The notes beneath the pieces are model-generated. The model saw nothing but the letters and a program-made list of their open reading frames with translations, had not been told where the DNA came from and did not search any database. Made by a program: the position numbers and the translations under genes. From Pelistega indica (GTDB lineage Bacteria > Pseudomonadota > Gammaproteobacteria > Burkholderiales > Burkholderiaceae_B), in NCBI RefSeq assembly GCF_000506865.1, contig NZ_AYSV01000088.1, positions 1-45,033 of the forward strand: a stretch of DNA of 45,033 bases, written 5' to 3'. Position 1 is the stretch's first letter; each line of letters begins with the position of its first letter. Shown here one piece after another: positions 1 to 9,287 of this stretch.

Positions 1-1277
1 ACTTCGGTACGAGTGACATCACTTGACTCACAATCGGTTAACTTACCGGGTAAAACAGCCACCCCAGAGCTTTTTCTTTTTTCTACTTTTTGCGCTGACT
101 TAGAACGAGCTTGAGCTTGTGCAATCGCAAACTCAGCCAGTTTCTTGCCGTAATCAACATGCGAATTTAACCATAACTCAAACGCAGACTTAACAAAACC
201 ACTGACTAATTTAACGGCATCACGACTATTTAAACGCTCTTTAACTTGCCCCTGAAACTGTGGATCAAGTACTTTAGCCGATAGAACAAAACTAGCACGT
301 GAAAAAACATCCTCTGGTAACAGTTTAATGCCTTTCGGAAGTAAATTATGCATACCAGCAAACGCATTTAAGGCATGAAACAAACCCTCACGTAGCCCTG
401 ACTCATGTGTCCCGCCATTAACTGTTGGAATTAAGTTCACATAAGACTCTCGCACAACATTGCCTTCTGTTGTCCAAGCAACTACCCAAGCAGCACCTTC
501 TCCCTCAGCAAATTGCTCATGATGGGCTCCTGCATATTCTTGACCATTGAACAAAGGGATTAACAAATCCACATCATTCAATTCTTCTTTAAGATACCCC
601 GCCAAACCGTCTTCATAAACCCATTTACGCGTATCTCCCGTTTTTTCAATCGTCAAGCTAACTTGAACACCTGGCATTAACACAGCTTTACTACGCAGTA
701 AATGAATCAACTCTTGTTGAGGAATAGTAGCTGAATCAAAATATTTAGCATCTGGCCAGACTCGAACACGCGTACCAGACTTACGCTTAGGTGCCGTATC
801 AATCACATGCAATGGCGTTTGTACATTACCACCATCGGCAAAAATAAGCTCATTCACCTGTCCATCACGTGTTACGGCTACCTCTAATTTGGTGGATAAA
901 GCATTTGTCACTGATACGCCTACACCATGTAAGCCACCAGAAAACGCATAGGCACCACCCGCTTTTTTATCAAATTTACCACCCGCATGGAGTCGGGTAA
1001 AGACAATTTCTACTACAGGCACTTTCTCTTCTGGATGCAATCCTACAGGAATACCACGACCATCATCCTCAACCGTAATACTTTGGTCTGTATTTAATGT
1101 GACTTGAATCTTTTTGGCAAAACCTGCTAATGCTTCGTCAGCCGCATTATCAATCACTTCTTGAATGATATGCAAGGGATTATCTGTACGGGTGTACATA
1201 CCTGGACGCTCGCGCACAGGCTCTAAGCCTTTTAGAACCCGAATCGAGCTTTCATCGTAATTATCTTTACTCGCCAC
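1..1277 (-). CDS. parE: DNA topoisomerase IV subunit B (5' part; runs off the left edge)
   Basis: ATPase subunit of topoisomerase IV, which decatenates daughter chromosomes. About 425 of roughly 650 residues lie in the window. The GHKL ATPase motifs are visible: the N box in EVIDNAADEALAG, DDGRGIPVG, and GGLHGVGVSVTNALS. The GyrB/ParE transducer domain follows, with QGQVKERLNSRDAV. The opening GLEPVRERPGMYTRTDNPLH is ParE-like rather than GyrB-like. The start chosen is GTG at 1277 (V/M-A-S-K-D-N-Y-D-E-S), because no upstream ATG fits and this gives the family's usual N-terminus; the Shine-Dalgarno is weak. The gene is read away from trxA. The TOPRIM domain and C-terminus lie outside the window. 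Confidence 0.93.
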   Translation of the reverse strand, partial: MASKDNYDESSIRVLKGLEPVRERPGMYTRTDNPLHIIQEVIDNAADEALAGFAKKIQVTLNTDQSITVEDDGRGIPVGLHPEEKVPVVEIVFTRLHAGGKFDKKAGGAYAFSGGLHGVGVSVTNALSTKLEVAVTRDGQVNELIFADGGNVQTPLHVIDTAPKRKSGTRVRVWPDAKYFDSATIPQQELIHLLRSKAVLMPGVQVSLTIEKTGDTRKWVYEDGLAGYLKEELNDVDLLIPLFNGQEYAGAHHEQFAEGEGAAWVVAWTTEGNVVRESYVNLIPTVNGGTHESGLREGLFHALNAFAGMHNLLPKGIKLLPEDVFSRASFVLSAKVLDPQFQGQVKERLNSRDAVKLVSGFVKSAFELWLNSHVDYGKKLAEFAIAQAQARSKSAQKVEKRKSSGVAVLPGKLTDCESSDVTRTE

Positions 1278-1624
1278 CTGAAAATCTCTACTGTGTAAAA
1301 AATCAGTATTTTATAGCCTTTTCCACTACCTCTGGGGAATAAGCTAGGTCTTAAGGAATTTTTTTTAATATTTTTTTTATGGCTTTTAACCATCAGAAAA
1401 AAAAAAGTTGTACAATACGGTACATCAGATAGATTAGACCACTAAGATTGATGACTATGAGAAAAATCTACCATCTGGTCTTATCCTCGTAACACTAATT
1501 CTAGTTCCCTCACTAATTTCCCAACAAGCTTTATTGGTGAATACTTATACGACTTATACAAAATATGTTGATAGGCAGGGACTTTCATATTTTATTTTTT
1601 TACTCTCACTATGAGGTAACAACA
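1278..1624. other. Divergent intergenic region between parE and trxA
   Basis: About 350 bases that must hold the promoters of parE (leftward) and trxA (rightward). It is very AT-rich, with long T runs near 1359-1380 and an A run near 1398-1407. A GAGGT Shine-Dalgarno at 1612-1616 precedes trxA. I see no clear full sigma70 match and no RNA gene. Confidence 0.5.
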
Positions 1625-1951
1625 ATGAGCGATTTAATTAAACATGCTACGACAGACAGCTTTGATGCTGATGTTTTACAGTCTGGTAAACCTGTATTAG
1701 TAGACTACTGGGCACCTTGGTGTGGTCCATGTAAAATGATTGCCCCTCTTCTAGATGAAGTGGCTAATGAGCTAGGTGAAAAAGTTCAAGTCGTTAAAGT
1801 TGACGTTGAACAGCACCCTGAAATTGCCGCTAAATTTGGCATCCGCGGCATCCCAACACTGATGATTTTCAATGAAGGTAAAACAGTAGCGACTAAAGTC
1901 GGCGCTGTGAATAAATCTGATTTGACTAAATTTGTTGAAAGTAATATCTAA
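1625..1951 (+). CDS. trxA: Thioredoxin 1
   Basis: Small cytoplasmic dithiol oxidoreductase that supplies electrons to ribonucleotide reductase, PAPS reductase, methionine sulfoxide reductases and others. At 108 residues it is the family's usual length. The active site WCGPC has cysteines 33 and 36, and the cis-proline loop IRGIPTL is present. The start is ATG 1625, not the upstream in-frame start at 1565, because it follows a GAGGT ribosome-binding site by 8 nt and gives the classical N-terminus MSDLIKH. It is followed by a hairpin and then rho, a gene order common in proteobacteria. Confidence 0.97.
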   Translation: MSDLIKHATTDSFDADVLQSGKPVLVDYWAPWCGPCKMIAPLLDEVANELGEKVQVVKVDVEQHPEIAAKFGIRGIPTLMIFNEGKTVATKVGAVNKSDLTKFVESNI

Positions 1952-1965
1952 TAAACTCTCGTCGC

Positions 1966-1987
1966 GTGGGCTATTTCTTTAGCCCAC
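1966..1987 (+). terminator. Hairpin between trxA and rho (terminator or attenuator)
   Basis: Perfect 8-bp stem GTGGGCTA / TAGCCCAC with a 6-nt loop, 14 nt after the trxA stop and about 30 nt before the rho start. The following T tract (ACTTTTAATC) is short, so termination would be partial. It may let some transcription run from trxA into rho. Confidence 0.5.
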
Positions 1988-2018
1988 CACACTTTTAATC
2001 CTCCATATTCATAACATA

Positions 2019-3275
2019 ATGCATTTAAACGAATTAAAAACATTGCATGTTTCGGCTCTGTTAGACATTGCTGCAGGCCTAGAAATCGAAAACGCTAACC
2101 GCTTCCGTAAACAGGAACTCATGTTTCAAATTATGAAGCGTCGTGCAAAATTAGGTGAACAAATCTTTGGTGATGGTGTACTTGAAGTATTACCTGATGG
2201 CTTTGGTTTTCTACGCTCTCCTGATTCATCCTATCTAGCAAGTACTGACGATATTTATATTTCTCCTTCTCAGATTCGCCGTTTTAATTTACATACAGGT
2301 GACTCTATTGAAGGTGAAGTCAGAGTCCCTAAAGATGGTGAACGTTACTTTGCTCTGGTCAAAGTAGAAAAAGTAAACGGCATTGCACCAGAAGCGATGA
2401 AACATCGCATTATGTTTGAAAACTTAACGCCTTTACACCCTGACCAACCACTTATTCTAGAACGTGATATCAAGAGTGAAGAAAACCGTACGGGACGCAT
2501 TCTTGATATTTTTGCTCCTATTGGTAAAGGTCAACGTGCTCTTATCGTAGCAAGCCCTAAATCAGGTAAAACTGTTATGATGCAGCATATTGCTCATTCT
2601 TTAACTACTAATTATCCTGATGCCACGTTAATCGTATTACTCGTTGATGAGCGTCCTGAAGAAGTAACAGAAATGCAACGCACTGTCCGTGGTGAGGTGG
2701 TCGCATCCACCTTTGATGAACCAGCTACACGTCATGTACAAGTAGCGGAAATGGTGATTGAAAAGGCAAAACGTTTAGTTGAGCTAAAAAAAGATGTGAT
2801 TATTCTGTTAGACTCTATTACTCGTTTAGCGCGGGCGTATAACACTGTTGTTCCATCATCAGGTAAAGTCCTAACCGGTGGTGTTGATGCAAATGCACTA
2901 CAGCGCCCCAAACGTTTCTTTGGTGCCGCACGTAAAATTGAAGAAGGTGGATCATTAACCATTATCGGCACAGCACTGATTGAAACAGGTAGCCGTATGG
3001 ATGATGTAATTTATGAAGAATTTAAAGGCACAGGTAACTGTGAGATCCATTTAGAACGTCGTTTAGCAGAAAAACGCTTATACCCTGCTATTAACCTTAA
3101 CAAATCTGGCACTCGTCGAGAAGAACTGTTAATGAAACCTGAGACATTACAAAAAACGTGGGTACTTCGTAAGTTTATTCATGAAATGGATGAAGTGGAA
3201 GCGATGGAATTTATCTTAGATAAAATTCGCTCAACCAAAACCAATGACGAGTTCTTTGAACTGATGAAGCGATAA
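2019..3275 (+). CDS. rho: Transcription termination factor Rho
   Basis: Hexameric RNA helicase that ends transcription at Rho-dependent sites. Length is 418 residues, like E. coli Rho. The N-terminal three-helix region and RNA-binding cold-shock-like fold ([21 protein letters not shown]) are present. The Walker A motif SPKSGKT is at residues 179-185, the Walker B region is [16 protein letters not shown], and the Q and R loop segments include [20 protein letters not shown]. Nothing looks degraded. The gene starts at ATG 2019, downstream of the trxA hairpin, so readthrough or a promoter in the 67-nt gap must express it. Confidence 0.98.
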   Translation: MHLNELKTLHVSALLDIAAGLEIENANRFRKQELMFQIMKRRAKLGEQIFGDGVLEVLPDGFGFLRSPDSSYLASTDDIYISPSQIRRFNLHTGDSIEGEVRVPKDGERYFALVKVEKVNGIAPEAMKHRIMFENLTPLHPDQPLILERDIKSEENRTGRILDIFAPIGKGQRALIVASPKSGKTVMMQHIAHSLTTNYPDATLIVLLVDERPEEVTEMQRTVRGEVVASTFDEPATRHVQVAEMVIEKAKRLVELKKDVIILLDSITRLARAYNTVVPSSGKVLTGGVDANALQRPKRFFGAARKIEEGGSLTIIGTALIETGSRMDDVIYEEFKGTGNCEIHLERRLAEKRLYPAINLNKSGTRREELLMKPETLQKTWVLRKFIHEMDEVEAMEFILDKIRSTKTNDEFFELMKR

Positions 3276-3333
3276 CGCTAGATTAAGAATAAACAAAAAC
3301 ATCAATTGTTTAAATCTTAATGAATTATTGCCT

Positions 3334-3376
3334 AAAAAAACTCGGTAAAGCTATTAGCCTTACCGAGTTTTTTATT
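3334..3376. terminator. Bidirectional intrinsic terminator after rho and tctC
   Basis: An A run, then the stem ACTCGGTAA paired with TTACCGAGT, then a T run. Being flanked by A's on one side and T's on the other, it works for both convergent genes, rho (plus) and the Bug receptor (minus). The loop is about 11 nt. Confidence 0.85.
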
Positions 3377-3434
3377 TTTGTATTAAAACAAGCCATTCTT
3401 TGTTAAGCTTGTCTGCCGTTTTCAATACAGGAAA

Positions 3435-4400
3435 TTACTGCTGTTTAATTCCTGCTGCATCCACTACTTTTTTCCAACGATTAACTTCTTGTTGGGTATA
3501 CTTGCCTAACTGTTCTGCATCCATATACTCTGCTGTTGCTCCTAAAGTTTGTGCTTTCGCTTTGTACTCTGGTGTTTCCATAATTTTATGAATTTCTGTG
3601 GTTAACTTTTCAACCACTTCTTTTGGCGTATTTTTTGGTGCATACATAGCAAACCAAGAAGATACCTGAAGATCTGGCAATCCTGCTTCAGCCGCTGTTG
3701 GTACTTCTGGCAAGCTATCTAATTTTGTATTACTCGTCACAACTAATGGTTTAATACTACCTGCCTTAATATGGGCTAATAGGGGTGGAGGTGTAGTCAC
3801 GGTAAAGTCAATCAAACCACCTAACAAGTCTGTTAAAGCAGGACCTGTGCCATTATAAGGTACATGAGTTGTCTCAATTGAAGCCATTTGATTGAGTAAT
3901 TCTGTGGTGACATGCTGCAAAGAACCATTACCTGAAGAGGCATAATTCAATTTGCCTGGATGAGCTTTTGCGTACTCAATTAAGTCTTTCATTGAATTTA
4001 CGGGTAAGTCTTTTTTTACCACGAGCACTTGTGGCGCAGACAACACATTGGCAACAGGGGCAAAATCTTTTACCGGATCCCATTGTACTTTCATAACACT
4101 AGGAGTAATCACTTGGTAACCTGAGTATTGCAATAATAGCGTATAGCCGTCTGCTTTACTTTTAAGTAACTGTTGTGCAGCAATATTGCCTGCTGCACCT
4201 GGTTTATTTTCTACCACTACAGACTGGCCTAATGCTTTACTTAAGGGTTCAGCTACCATGCGTGCAGCAATATCGGTAGTACCTCCTGGCGCCGCCGATA
4301 CAATTAACGTAATAGGTTTAGTTGGATACGTTTCTGCATAAGCAGAATGCATGGCTAAGGCACAAGTCAATGTAGATAAGGTCAATGTTTTTAATGTCAT
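3435..4400 (-). CDS. Bug-family (TctC-type) periplasmic solute-binding protein
   Basis: Periplasmic receptor of the tripartite tricarboxylate transporter type; ligands are usually carboxylates. Length is 321 residues. The first 22 form a signal peptide (MTLKTLTLSTLTCALAMHSAYA, a cut of AYA before ETYP). The Bug hallmarks follow: YPTKPITLIVSAAPGGTTD, VVENKPGAAGNIAA and the NYASSGNGS loop. ATG 4400 is supported by GGAG upstream. It is last in a minus-strand set with HMG-CoA lyase, CoA-transferase and LysR genes, which suggests that the bound acid is activated and cleaved by those enzymes. No tctA/tctB membrane genes are in the window, so it must use permeases encoded elsewhere or act in sensing. 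Confidence 0.9.
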   Translation of the reverse strand: MTLKTLTLSTLTCALAMHSAYAETYPTKPITLIVSAAPGGTTDIAARMVAEPLSKALGQSVVVENKPGAAGNIAAQQLLKSKADGYTLLLQYSGYQVITPSVMKVQWDPVKDFAPVANVLSAPQVLVVKKDLPVNSMKDLIEYAKAHPGKLNYASSGNGSLQHVTTELLNQMASIETTHVPYNGTGPALTDLLGGLIDFTVTTPPPLLAHIKAGSIKPLVVTSNTKLDSLPEVPTAAEAGLPDLQVSSWFAMYAPKNTPKEVVEKLTTEIHKIMETPEYKAKAQTLGATAEYMDAEQLGKYTQQEVNRWKKVVDAAGIKQQ

Positions 4401-4514
4401 ACTGCTGTCTCCATTTAAGTAGGTCTACTATGGTTATCTAAAAATAATTAAAATTTACTCATTGTTGTGATGATGATTCACTATTTTTTAATAAAATCTA
4501 TTCTGTTTAAAAAA

Positions 4515-5438
4515 TTAAATAGTCTGGATATAATCAGGTGCTGGATATAGCCTAGATCGAGGTCCAGCTTTACTCACTTGGCTTGAAATATCATGCTGAA
4601 TCAATCGTGGTAATTGTTGGGCTAATGCACATATTTTGGATAAATTAACGCCCGTATCGTAACCATTTAATGCAAGCATATGGACTAAATCCTCCGTACT
4701 CACATTACCTGAAGCACCTGGAGCATAAGGGCATCCTCCTAACCCACCCAAGGAAGCATCAAACCGTATAATCCCCTCATCTAAAGCCGCCATAGTATTA
4801 GCAAGCGCCATTCCTCGTGTATTATGAAAATGAGCGGTAATATCCGTTTCTGGAAAATGTTTTTTTACTTGTGCAAACAGATCTTGCACTTGTTTAGGAT
4901 AGGCCATCCCTGTCGTATCACATAAGGTAAATTTATTCACCCCAATATGGCTAAATTTCTCTATCCAGGCTAGTACATCACTAACGGCAATATCACCTTC
5001 CATGGGGCAACCAAATACAGTAGAAAATGATACATTAATCGATACTTTATCTTGATAAGTATCAATCACTGTTTTTAATTGTTCGAACGAGCCTTCTCGG
5101 CGCATGCGTAAATTGGCACGATTATGCGTTTCACTCAGTGACATCACCAAATTAAACTCTTGAACCTGTGAATCATACGCTCTTTCAGCCCCTCGTAAAT
5201 TGGGTACTAGTGCCGTATACACAACGTCTGGATTTCGATGAATTTCATGCATCACCACTTCTGCATCTTTAAGTGCCGGTATCGCTTTTGGTGAGGTAAA
5301 GGACGTCACTTCTATCTTGGCGTAACCACTTTCTGATAGTGTATTAATAAACGAAATTTTTTCGTCTGTGGGAATAAATACTGCTTCATTCTGAAAACCA
5401 TCTCTAGAAGCAACCTCATTAATATATACACGTGTCAT
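4515..5438 (-). CDS. Hydroxymethylglutaryl-CoA lyase family protein
   Basis: Aldol-type lyase; the family cleaves 3-hydroxy-3-methylglutaryl-CoA into acetyl-CoA and acetoacetate. At 307 residues it is the bacterial MvaB size. Visible catalytic features are SRDGFQNE (Arg12, Asp13), the metal-binding His pair in AHFHNTRGMALAN, and the glycine-rich cysteine loop GGLGGCPYAPGASGN. The residue after the second His is Asn rather than Asp, as in some bacterial members. It lies 30 nt downstream of the CoA-transferase, which implies co-transcription. I infer that the transferase makes the acyl-CoA and this enzyme splits it; the true substrate (HMG, citramalate-like or another branched acid) is not shown by sequence alone. 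Confidence 0.88.
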   Translation of the reverse strand: MTRVYINEVASRDGFQNEAVFIPTDEKISFINTLSESGYAKIEVTSFTSPKAIPALKDAEVVMHEIHRNPDVVYTALVPNLRGAERAYDSQVQEFNLVMSLSETHNRANLRMRREGSFEQLKTVIDTYQDKVSINVSFSTVFGCPMEGDIAVSDVLAWIEKFSHIGVNKFTLCDTTGMAYPKQVQDLFAQVKKHFPETDITAHFHNTRGMALANTMAALDEGIIRFDASLGGLGGCPYAPGASGNVSTEDLVHMLALNGYDTGVNLSKICALAQQLPRLIQHDISSQVSKAGPRSRLYPAPDYIQTI

Positions 5439-5468
5439 TATTAATCACTCTCTTGTTCTTAACCGTTA

Positions 5469-6659
5469 TTAAATGATGCCCTTCGCTTTCCAATCCGCCT
5501 GTGTTGTTTCTGAAATACCTAATGATTGCAAGACAGCATGTGTATCCTGTCCCAACGTAGGCGCTGCTCGCTCAACACTGCCCGGGGTTTCACTCAGCTT
5601 AGGCAAAATACCTGGCAATATTGCTGGTGTACCGTCTTCTAATTGGCCCTCAATCAACATATCACGTGCCTTATAATGCGGATCGTTAACAATATCTTCA
5701 ATATCATAAATTCGACCTGCTGGAATGCGTTGTTCATTCAATGCCGTCAACACATCTTCTAATGAATGCTGTGCAGCCCAATCACCAATTACACCGTCAA
5801 TGAAGGCGGCTTCCTTGGAACGACCGTCATTATGAGCAAAACGCTCCTCTTGTGCTAAATCTTCTCTTCCGATTAGCGTCATTAATCGTTTAAAAATACT
5901 ATCGCCATTGCCTGCAATTAATGCATACTTGCCGTCTTTGCAGCGATAGGCATTACTCGGTGTAATACCAGGCAAACTACTACCTGCGGGTTGACGAATT
6001 TCGTTAAAAACTGAATATTCGGCGACCATACTCTCCATCATATTAAAGACTGATTCATAAAGCGCAACATCAATTACTTGACCACTACCATTTAAGGTTT
6101 CACGATTTCGCAAGGCTAATAACACCCCAATCACACCATGCAACGCCGATAAAGAATCACCGATAGAGACGCCTACACGTACTGGTGGACGACCAGGCTC
6201 ACCACTTAAATGTCGTAATCCCCCCATAGCTTCACCAACCACACCAAATCCAGGTAAATCTTTATATGGTCCTGTTTGTCCATAACCAGACACGCGTAAC
6301 ATAATTAACTTAGGATTAATTTTTTTAAGCTCTTCCCAACCTAATCCCCATTTTTCTAAGGTTCCTGGACGAAAGTTCTCTACTAAAACATCTACTGTAG
6401 GAATAATTTTACGTATGACTTCCTGTCCTTCTGGCGTATGTAAATTTAAGGTGACTGATTGTTTATTCCGAGATTGAGAAGCCCACCACACTGATGTTCC
6501 ATTATGCAATAGTCGCCATTTACGTAATGGATCGCCTGTTTCAGGTGGTTCAATTTTGATCACTTCCGCACCAAATTCAGCCAACATTTTGCAGGCAAAT
6601 GGTCCTGCAATTAATTGACCTAATTCTAAAACTTTAATTCCATCTAATGGCTTTGCCAT
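5469..6659 (-). CDS. Class III (CaiB/BaiF) acyl-CoA transferase
   Basis: Moves CoA between carboxylic acids through an aspartyl-CoA thioester. Length is 396 residues, typical of the family. The N-terminal Rossmann segment reads LELGQLIAGPFACKMLAEFGAEVIKIE in overview (residues 11-37), NFRPG is at 95-99, and the likely catalytic Asp168 lies in SIGDSL, matching Asp169 of formyl-CoA transferase. ATG 6659 has a good AGGTGA Shine-Dalgarno. It is co-oriented with the HMG-CoA-lyase-type gene and preceded by a LysR gene on the same strand. A succinyl-CoA-dependent dicarboxylate activation, as in the SUGCT branch, would fit but is inference. Confidence 0.92.
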   Translation of the reverse strand: MAKPLDGIKVLELGQLIAGPFACKMLAEFGAEVIKIEPPETGDPLRKWRLLHNGTSVWWASQSRNKQSVTLNLHTPEGQEVIRKIIPTVDVLVENFRPGTLEKWGLGWEELKKINPKLIMLRVSGYGQTGPYKDLPGFGVVGEAMGGLRHLSGEPGRPPVRVGVSIGDSLSALHGVIGVLLALRNRETLNGSGQVIDVALYESVFNMMESMVAEYSVFNEIRQPAGSSLPGITPSNAYRCKDGKYALIAGNGDSIFKRLMTLIGREDLAQEERFAHNDGRSKEAAFIDGVIGDWAAQHSLEDVLTALNEQRIPAGRIYDIEDIVNDPHYKARDMLIEGQLEDGTPAILPGILPKLSETPGSVERAAPTLGQDTHAVLQSLGISETTQADWKAKGII

Positions 6660-6687
6660 ACTTCACCTCATTGCTATTGTTAATCTA

Positions 6688-6697
6688 TATTGCAATA
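6688..6697. promoter_or_regulatory. Candidate LysR operator upstream of the CoA-transferase gene
   Basis: Perfect 10-bp palindrome TATTGCAATA, about 30 nt before the CoA-transferase start, in the 143-nt gap after the LysR gene. LysR proteins often bind short AT-rich dyads of the T-N11-A kind. Assignment is by position and symmetry only. Confidence 0.3.
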
Positions 6698-6802
6698 AGG
6701 TTACTGTGTTGTGAATCGGTAATTTTTGAATAACCCTTTCCTAATTTTCAAGGCTTAACTTTGTACATCCATACAAAAGCGGTAATCCATTGATAATTAA
6801 CG

Positions 6803-7708
6803 TTATTTTATTGTGGGCGTATTTTTGAGAAACTGTAATAGACTGAGAGCATCTGGGGTAAGTCCCAATAGAGATCGAACACCTATCCAAAGTGTTCGCA
6901 TTGCCCATGGCTCATTGAGTGGAATATAAATTAAACGCTTACCAAGTATTTCGGGAGGAACGGATTGTAAGGGTAAGATACCAATTCCTAAACCAGCTTC
7001 GATCATACGACAAATAGCATCAAAGCTATTAACTTGTACACGTAATTTTAACGGTATTTGTGCTTGTAATGAGGCATCTTGTAAACGTTTTAATAGCGAA
7101 GCCCCCTCAGATAACCCCACCAAATCATAGGCTAGCACATCAATAAAGTTCAGCTGTTGCTTGAGTGATAATGGATGCTGAACGGGGACTAATACCACTA
7201 ACTCGTCTTGACGATAAAGAAATTTCTCAATAGATGGGCTAGGTACATTATCGGCAAAAATACCTATATCTATTCTTCCTTGTGTTAAAGCAGTGATAAT
7301 ATCAATACTATTTCTTTCTTCTAAATTTAAATGAATATCTGGATGTTGTTGTGAAAATAATGCCAAGTCCTTGGGTAGAAATTGAATAATGGAAGACGTA
7401 TTAGCCCATAATCTAACCTGACCTTTTAAACCCAAAGCATAGTCTTGCATATCGGCACTCAGCCGATTAATCGCAAATAACACTTTTTCTGCATGACTAA
7501 TCAACCCTCTTCCTGCCGCCGTTAATTCTAATCCTCGTGCCTGCCTCACAAACAATGAGCAACCAAGCTCTTTTTCCAGCTCACTAATGCGTTTACTCAC
7601 TGCTGACAATGTCATATGCATCTCAGCAGCCACTTTGGTCAAATTTAAGGTACTTGCTGCAGCTAGAAATAATCGAAGTGTTAAGGGATCAAACCGTGAT
7701 AAATTCAT
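6803..7708 (-). CDS. LysR-family transcriptional regulator (next to CoA-transferase/lyase genes)
   Basis: LysR-type regulator with an N-terminal winged helix-turn-helix (residues about 3-62; LRLFLAAASTLNLTKVAAEM, then MTLSAVSKRISELEKELG) and a C-terminal effector-binding domain of two lobes (after residue 90). About 301 residues. I use ATG 7708; an in-frame TTG at 7717 would add three residues, and neither has a strong ribosome-binding site. Unlike classical LysR genes it is not divergent: it lies upstream of, and on the same strand as, the CoA-transferase, lyase and Bug genes, so it may be in the same transcript or control the gap at 6660-6802. Likely local activator; effector unknown. Confidence 0.9.
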   Translation of the reverse strand: MNLSRFDPLTLRLFLAAASTLNLTKVAAEMHMTLSAVSKRISELEKELGCSLFVRQARGLELTAAGRGLISHAEKVLFAINRLSADMQDYALGLKGQVRLWANTSSIIQFLPKDLALFSQQHPDIHLNLEERNSIDIITALTQGRIDIGIFADNVPSPSIEKFLYRQDELVVLVPVQHPLSLKQQLNFIDVLAYDLVGLSEGASLLKRLQDASLQAQIPLKLRVQVNSFDAICRMIEAGLGIGILPLQSVPPEILGKRLIYIPLNEPWAMRTLWIGVRSLLGLTPDALSLLQFLKNTPTIK

Positions 7709-7806
7709 AACAATCAACTATATTGATTTGCCAAGACAATACTGTCCATTAAGTGCTATTACACACCTTATTTTATACTTTCTCTATCGACTAAAAAGAT
7801 TAATGT

Positions 7807-8680
7807 CTATTGTTGCTGTGAAGCTGGTTTTAAATACCTTGTTAAAAGACTAGACCCAATCGTTGAAAGCATAATAAGAGCAATCCCTGACCATGATAAT
7901 AACGATACTTTTTCACCTAATAAAATCATGGCTAAAATCACACCAAAAATTGGCTCTAAAGCCGTTAAAATCCCTGCCACATTACTATCGGTCTGAGGCA
8001 AACCTTTGTTCCATAGTACATAAGCCAGCCAACTACATCCTATACCAAGATAAAGCAAACCAAATAAACCAGTCCAACTAAAATGGATAGTCCAACTCTG
8101 CGTTAATACTAGGCTGAATGGGATACAGGTAATCATGCCAAGTACAATAGAGATAGGCGTATAGGCTGCTGAACCTATTGTATTTAGCATTCGTTGTGTA
8201 ATACGTAAACAAAAAGCAAACACAGAGCATGAAATAAACATTAATGCACAACCCAGTAGTGAAATCTCTCCACCTGTTGTATCACCCTTAACCAATAAAG
8301 CTACCCCAATAAAGGCCACTAGTCCAAATAGCCAATGAAACCAGCGTGCTTTATCTTTATAAAAAAAGTGTACCTATAAAGACAACTAATAGTGGTTCAA
8401 GTCCAATAATCGTGATAGCACTAGAGGCTGAAGTAAAGCTCAACCCTAAATACTGTAATATCCCCACCAAAGGATAATTTAAAAAGCCTAACAACCATAA
8501 CCTTGGTCGTAACGATTTATCGACTTTTCGCCAATGCTTAATAAAGACAGGCAATAAAATAATACTAATAATAATAAAACGTGACTGCACCGTTAAGACA
8601 GGATCAAGCATTTCAAACGCCGCTTTACCTGCGACAAAAGAACTACTCCAGATGAGTAAGGCAAGAATAAGATACCACAT
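7807..8680 (-). pseudogene. EamA/DMT-family exporter, one frame break
   Basis: Ten-helix drug/metabolite transporter made of two EamA repeats. It opens at ATG 8680 (MWYLILALLIWSSSFVAGKAAF in overview, residues 1-22) and reads to a premature stop after VVFIGTLFL. The second half continues in another frame (WLFGLVAFIGVALLVKG and onward) to the stop at 7807. Removing one A from the A7 run at 8361-8367 restores a continuous 290-residue protein with the usual junction GTLFYKDKARWFHW. As written the gene is broken; this could be a young pseudogene, slippage-based phase variation or a sequencing indel. Transported substrate unknown; family members export amino acids or metabolites. Confidence 0.85.
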
Positions 8681-8794
8681 AGATTTTTAAATAATAATCA
8701 TGCAAAATAGCACTAAATAGCTTGAACATCTTAAACTAATTACACGACTTATAGCTTATTTTCTTTTAATTTTTCAGATTTACCCTTTGCTTTT

Positions 8795-9277
8795 ATGTCA
8801 GAACATACTTATCAACAATTAATTTCCCTTTTAGAACAACAACATGCTAGCTTTCAAGCCCTTGAACACCCCTCTGCTGGAAAGTCAGAAGAAGTGGCAA
8901 AAATCCGTGGTACAGAAGTCGGTCAAGGTGCTAAGGCACTGGTTTGCAAAATAAAAGGCAATGGTATCAAGCAATATGTGCTCGCCGTACTTCCTGCCGA
9001 TCAACAAGCTAATTTACAAAAAGTAGCCCTTGCTTTAGGAGGAACTCGTGCTTCTCTCGCTAGTCCTGATGAAGTTACCCGCTTAACCGATTGTGTCTTT
9101 GGTGCAATCCCTCCTTTTAGTTTTCATCCTGAGTTAATGTTAGTCGCCGATCCAAGTCTATTACAACGCTATCCTGAGCTGGCTTTTAACGCGGGAACAT
9201 TAGAAAAATCCATTGTCTTGAAAACCGCTGATTATGCAAAAATTGCCCAACCTAAATTAATAGAATTCATTAACTAG
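8795..9277 (+). CDS. YbaK/EbsC-type aminoacyl-tRNA deacylase (YeaK-like)
   Basis: Free-standing editing-domain protein expected to hydrolyse mischarged aminoacyl-tRNA. At 160 residues it is a single YbaK/ProX domain. It closely resembles E. coli YeaK as I recall it: HPSAGKSEEVAKIRGTEVGQ near the start, GAKALVCKIKGNG with the domain's conserved lysine, and FGAIPPFSFHP. Exact amino-acid specificity cannot be read. The ATG at 8795 lacks an obvious Shine-Dalgarno. It is convergent with ubiK. Confidence 0.85.
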   Translation: MSEHTYQQLISLLEQQHASFQALEHPSAGKSEEVAKIRGTEVGQGAKALVCKIKGNGIKQYVLAVLPADQQANLQKVALALGGTRASLASPDEVTRLTDCVFGAIPPFSFHPELMLVADPSLLQRYPELAFNAGTLEKSIVLKTADYAKIAQPKLIEFIN

Positions 9278-9287
9278 ACAAAGAAAA

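Noticed and set aside
1440-1614. Open frame upstream of trxA with a hydrophobic stretch (SGLILVTLILVPSLISQQ)
   Set aside because: It has no start codon in frame after the preceding stop; the only ATGs nearby lead to a 13-codon ORF. AT-rich chance opening is likely.
1565-1624. Upstream extension of thioredoxin by 20 residues
   Set aside because: The extension is not thioredoxin-like, and the ATG at 1625 has a proper GAGGT site.
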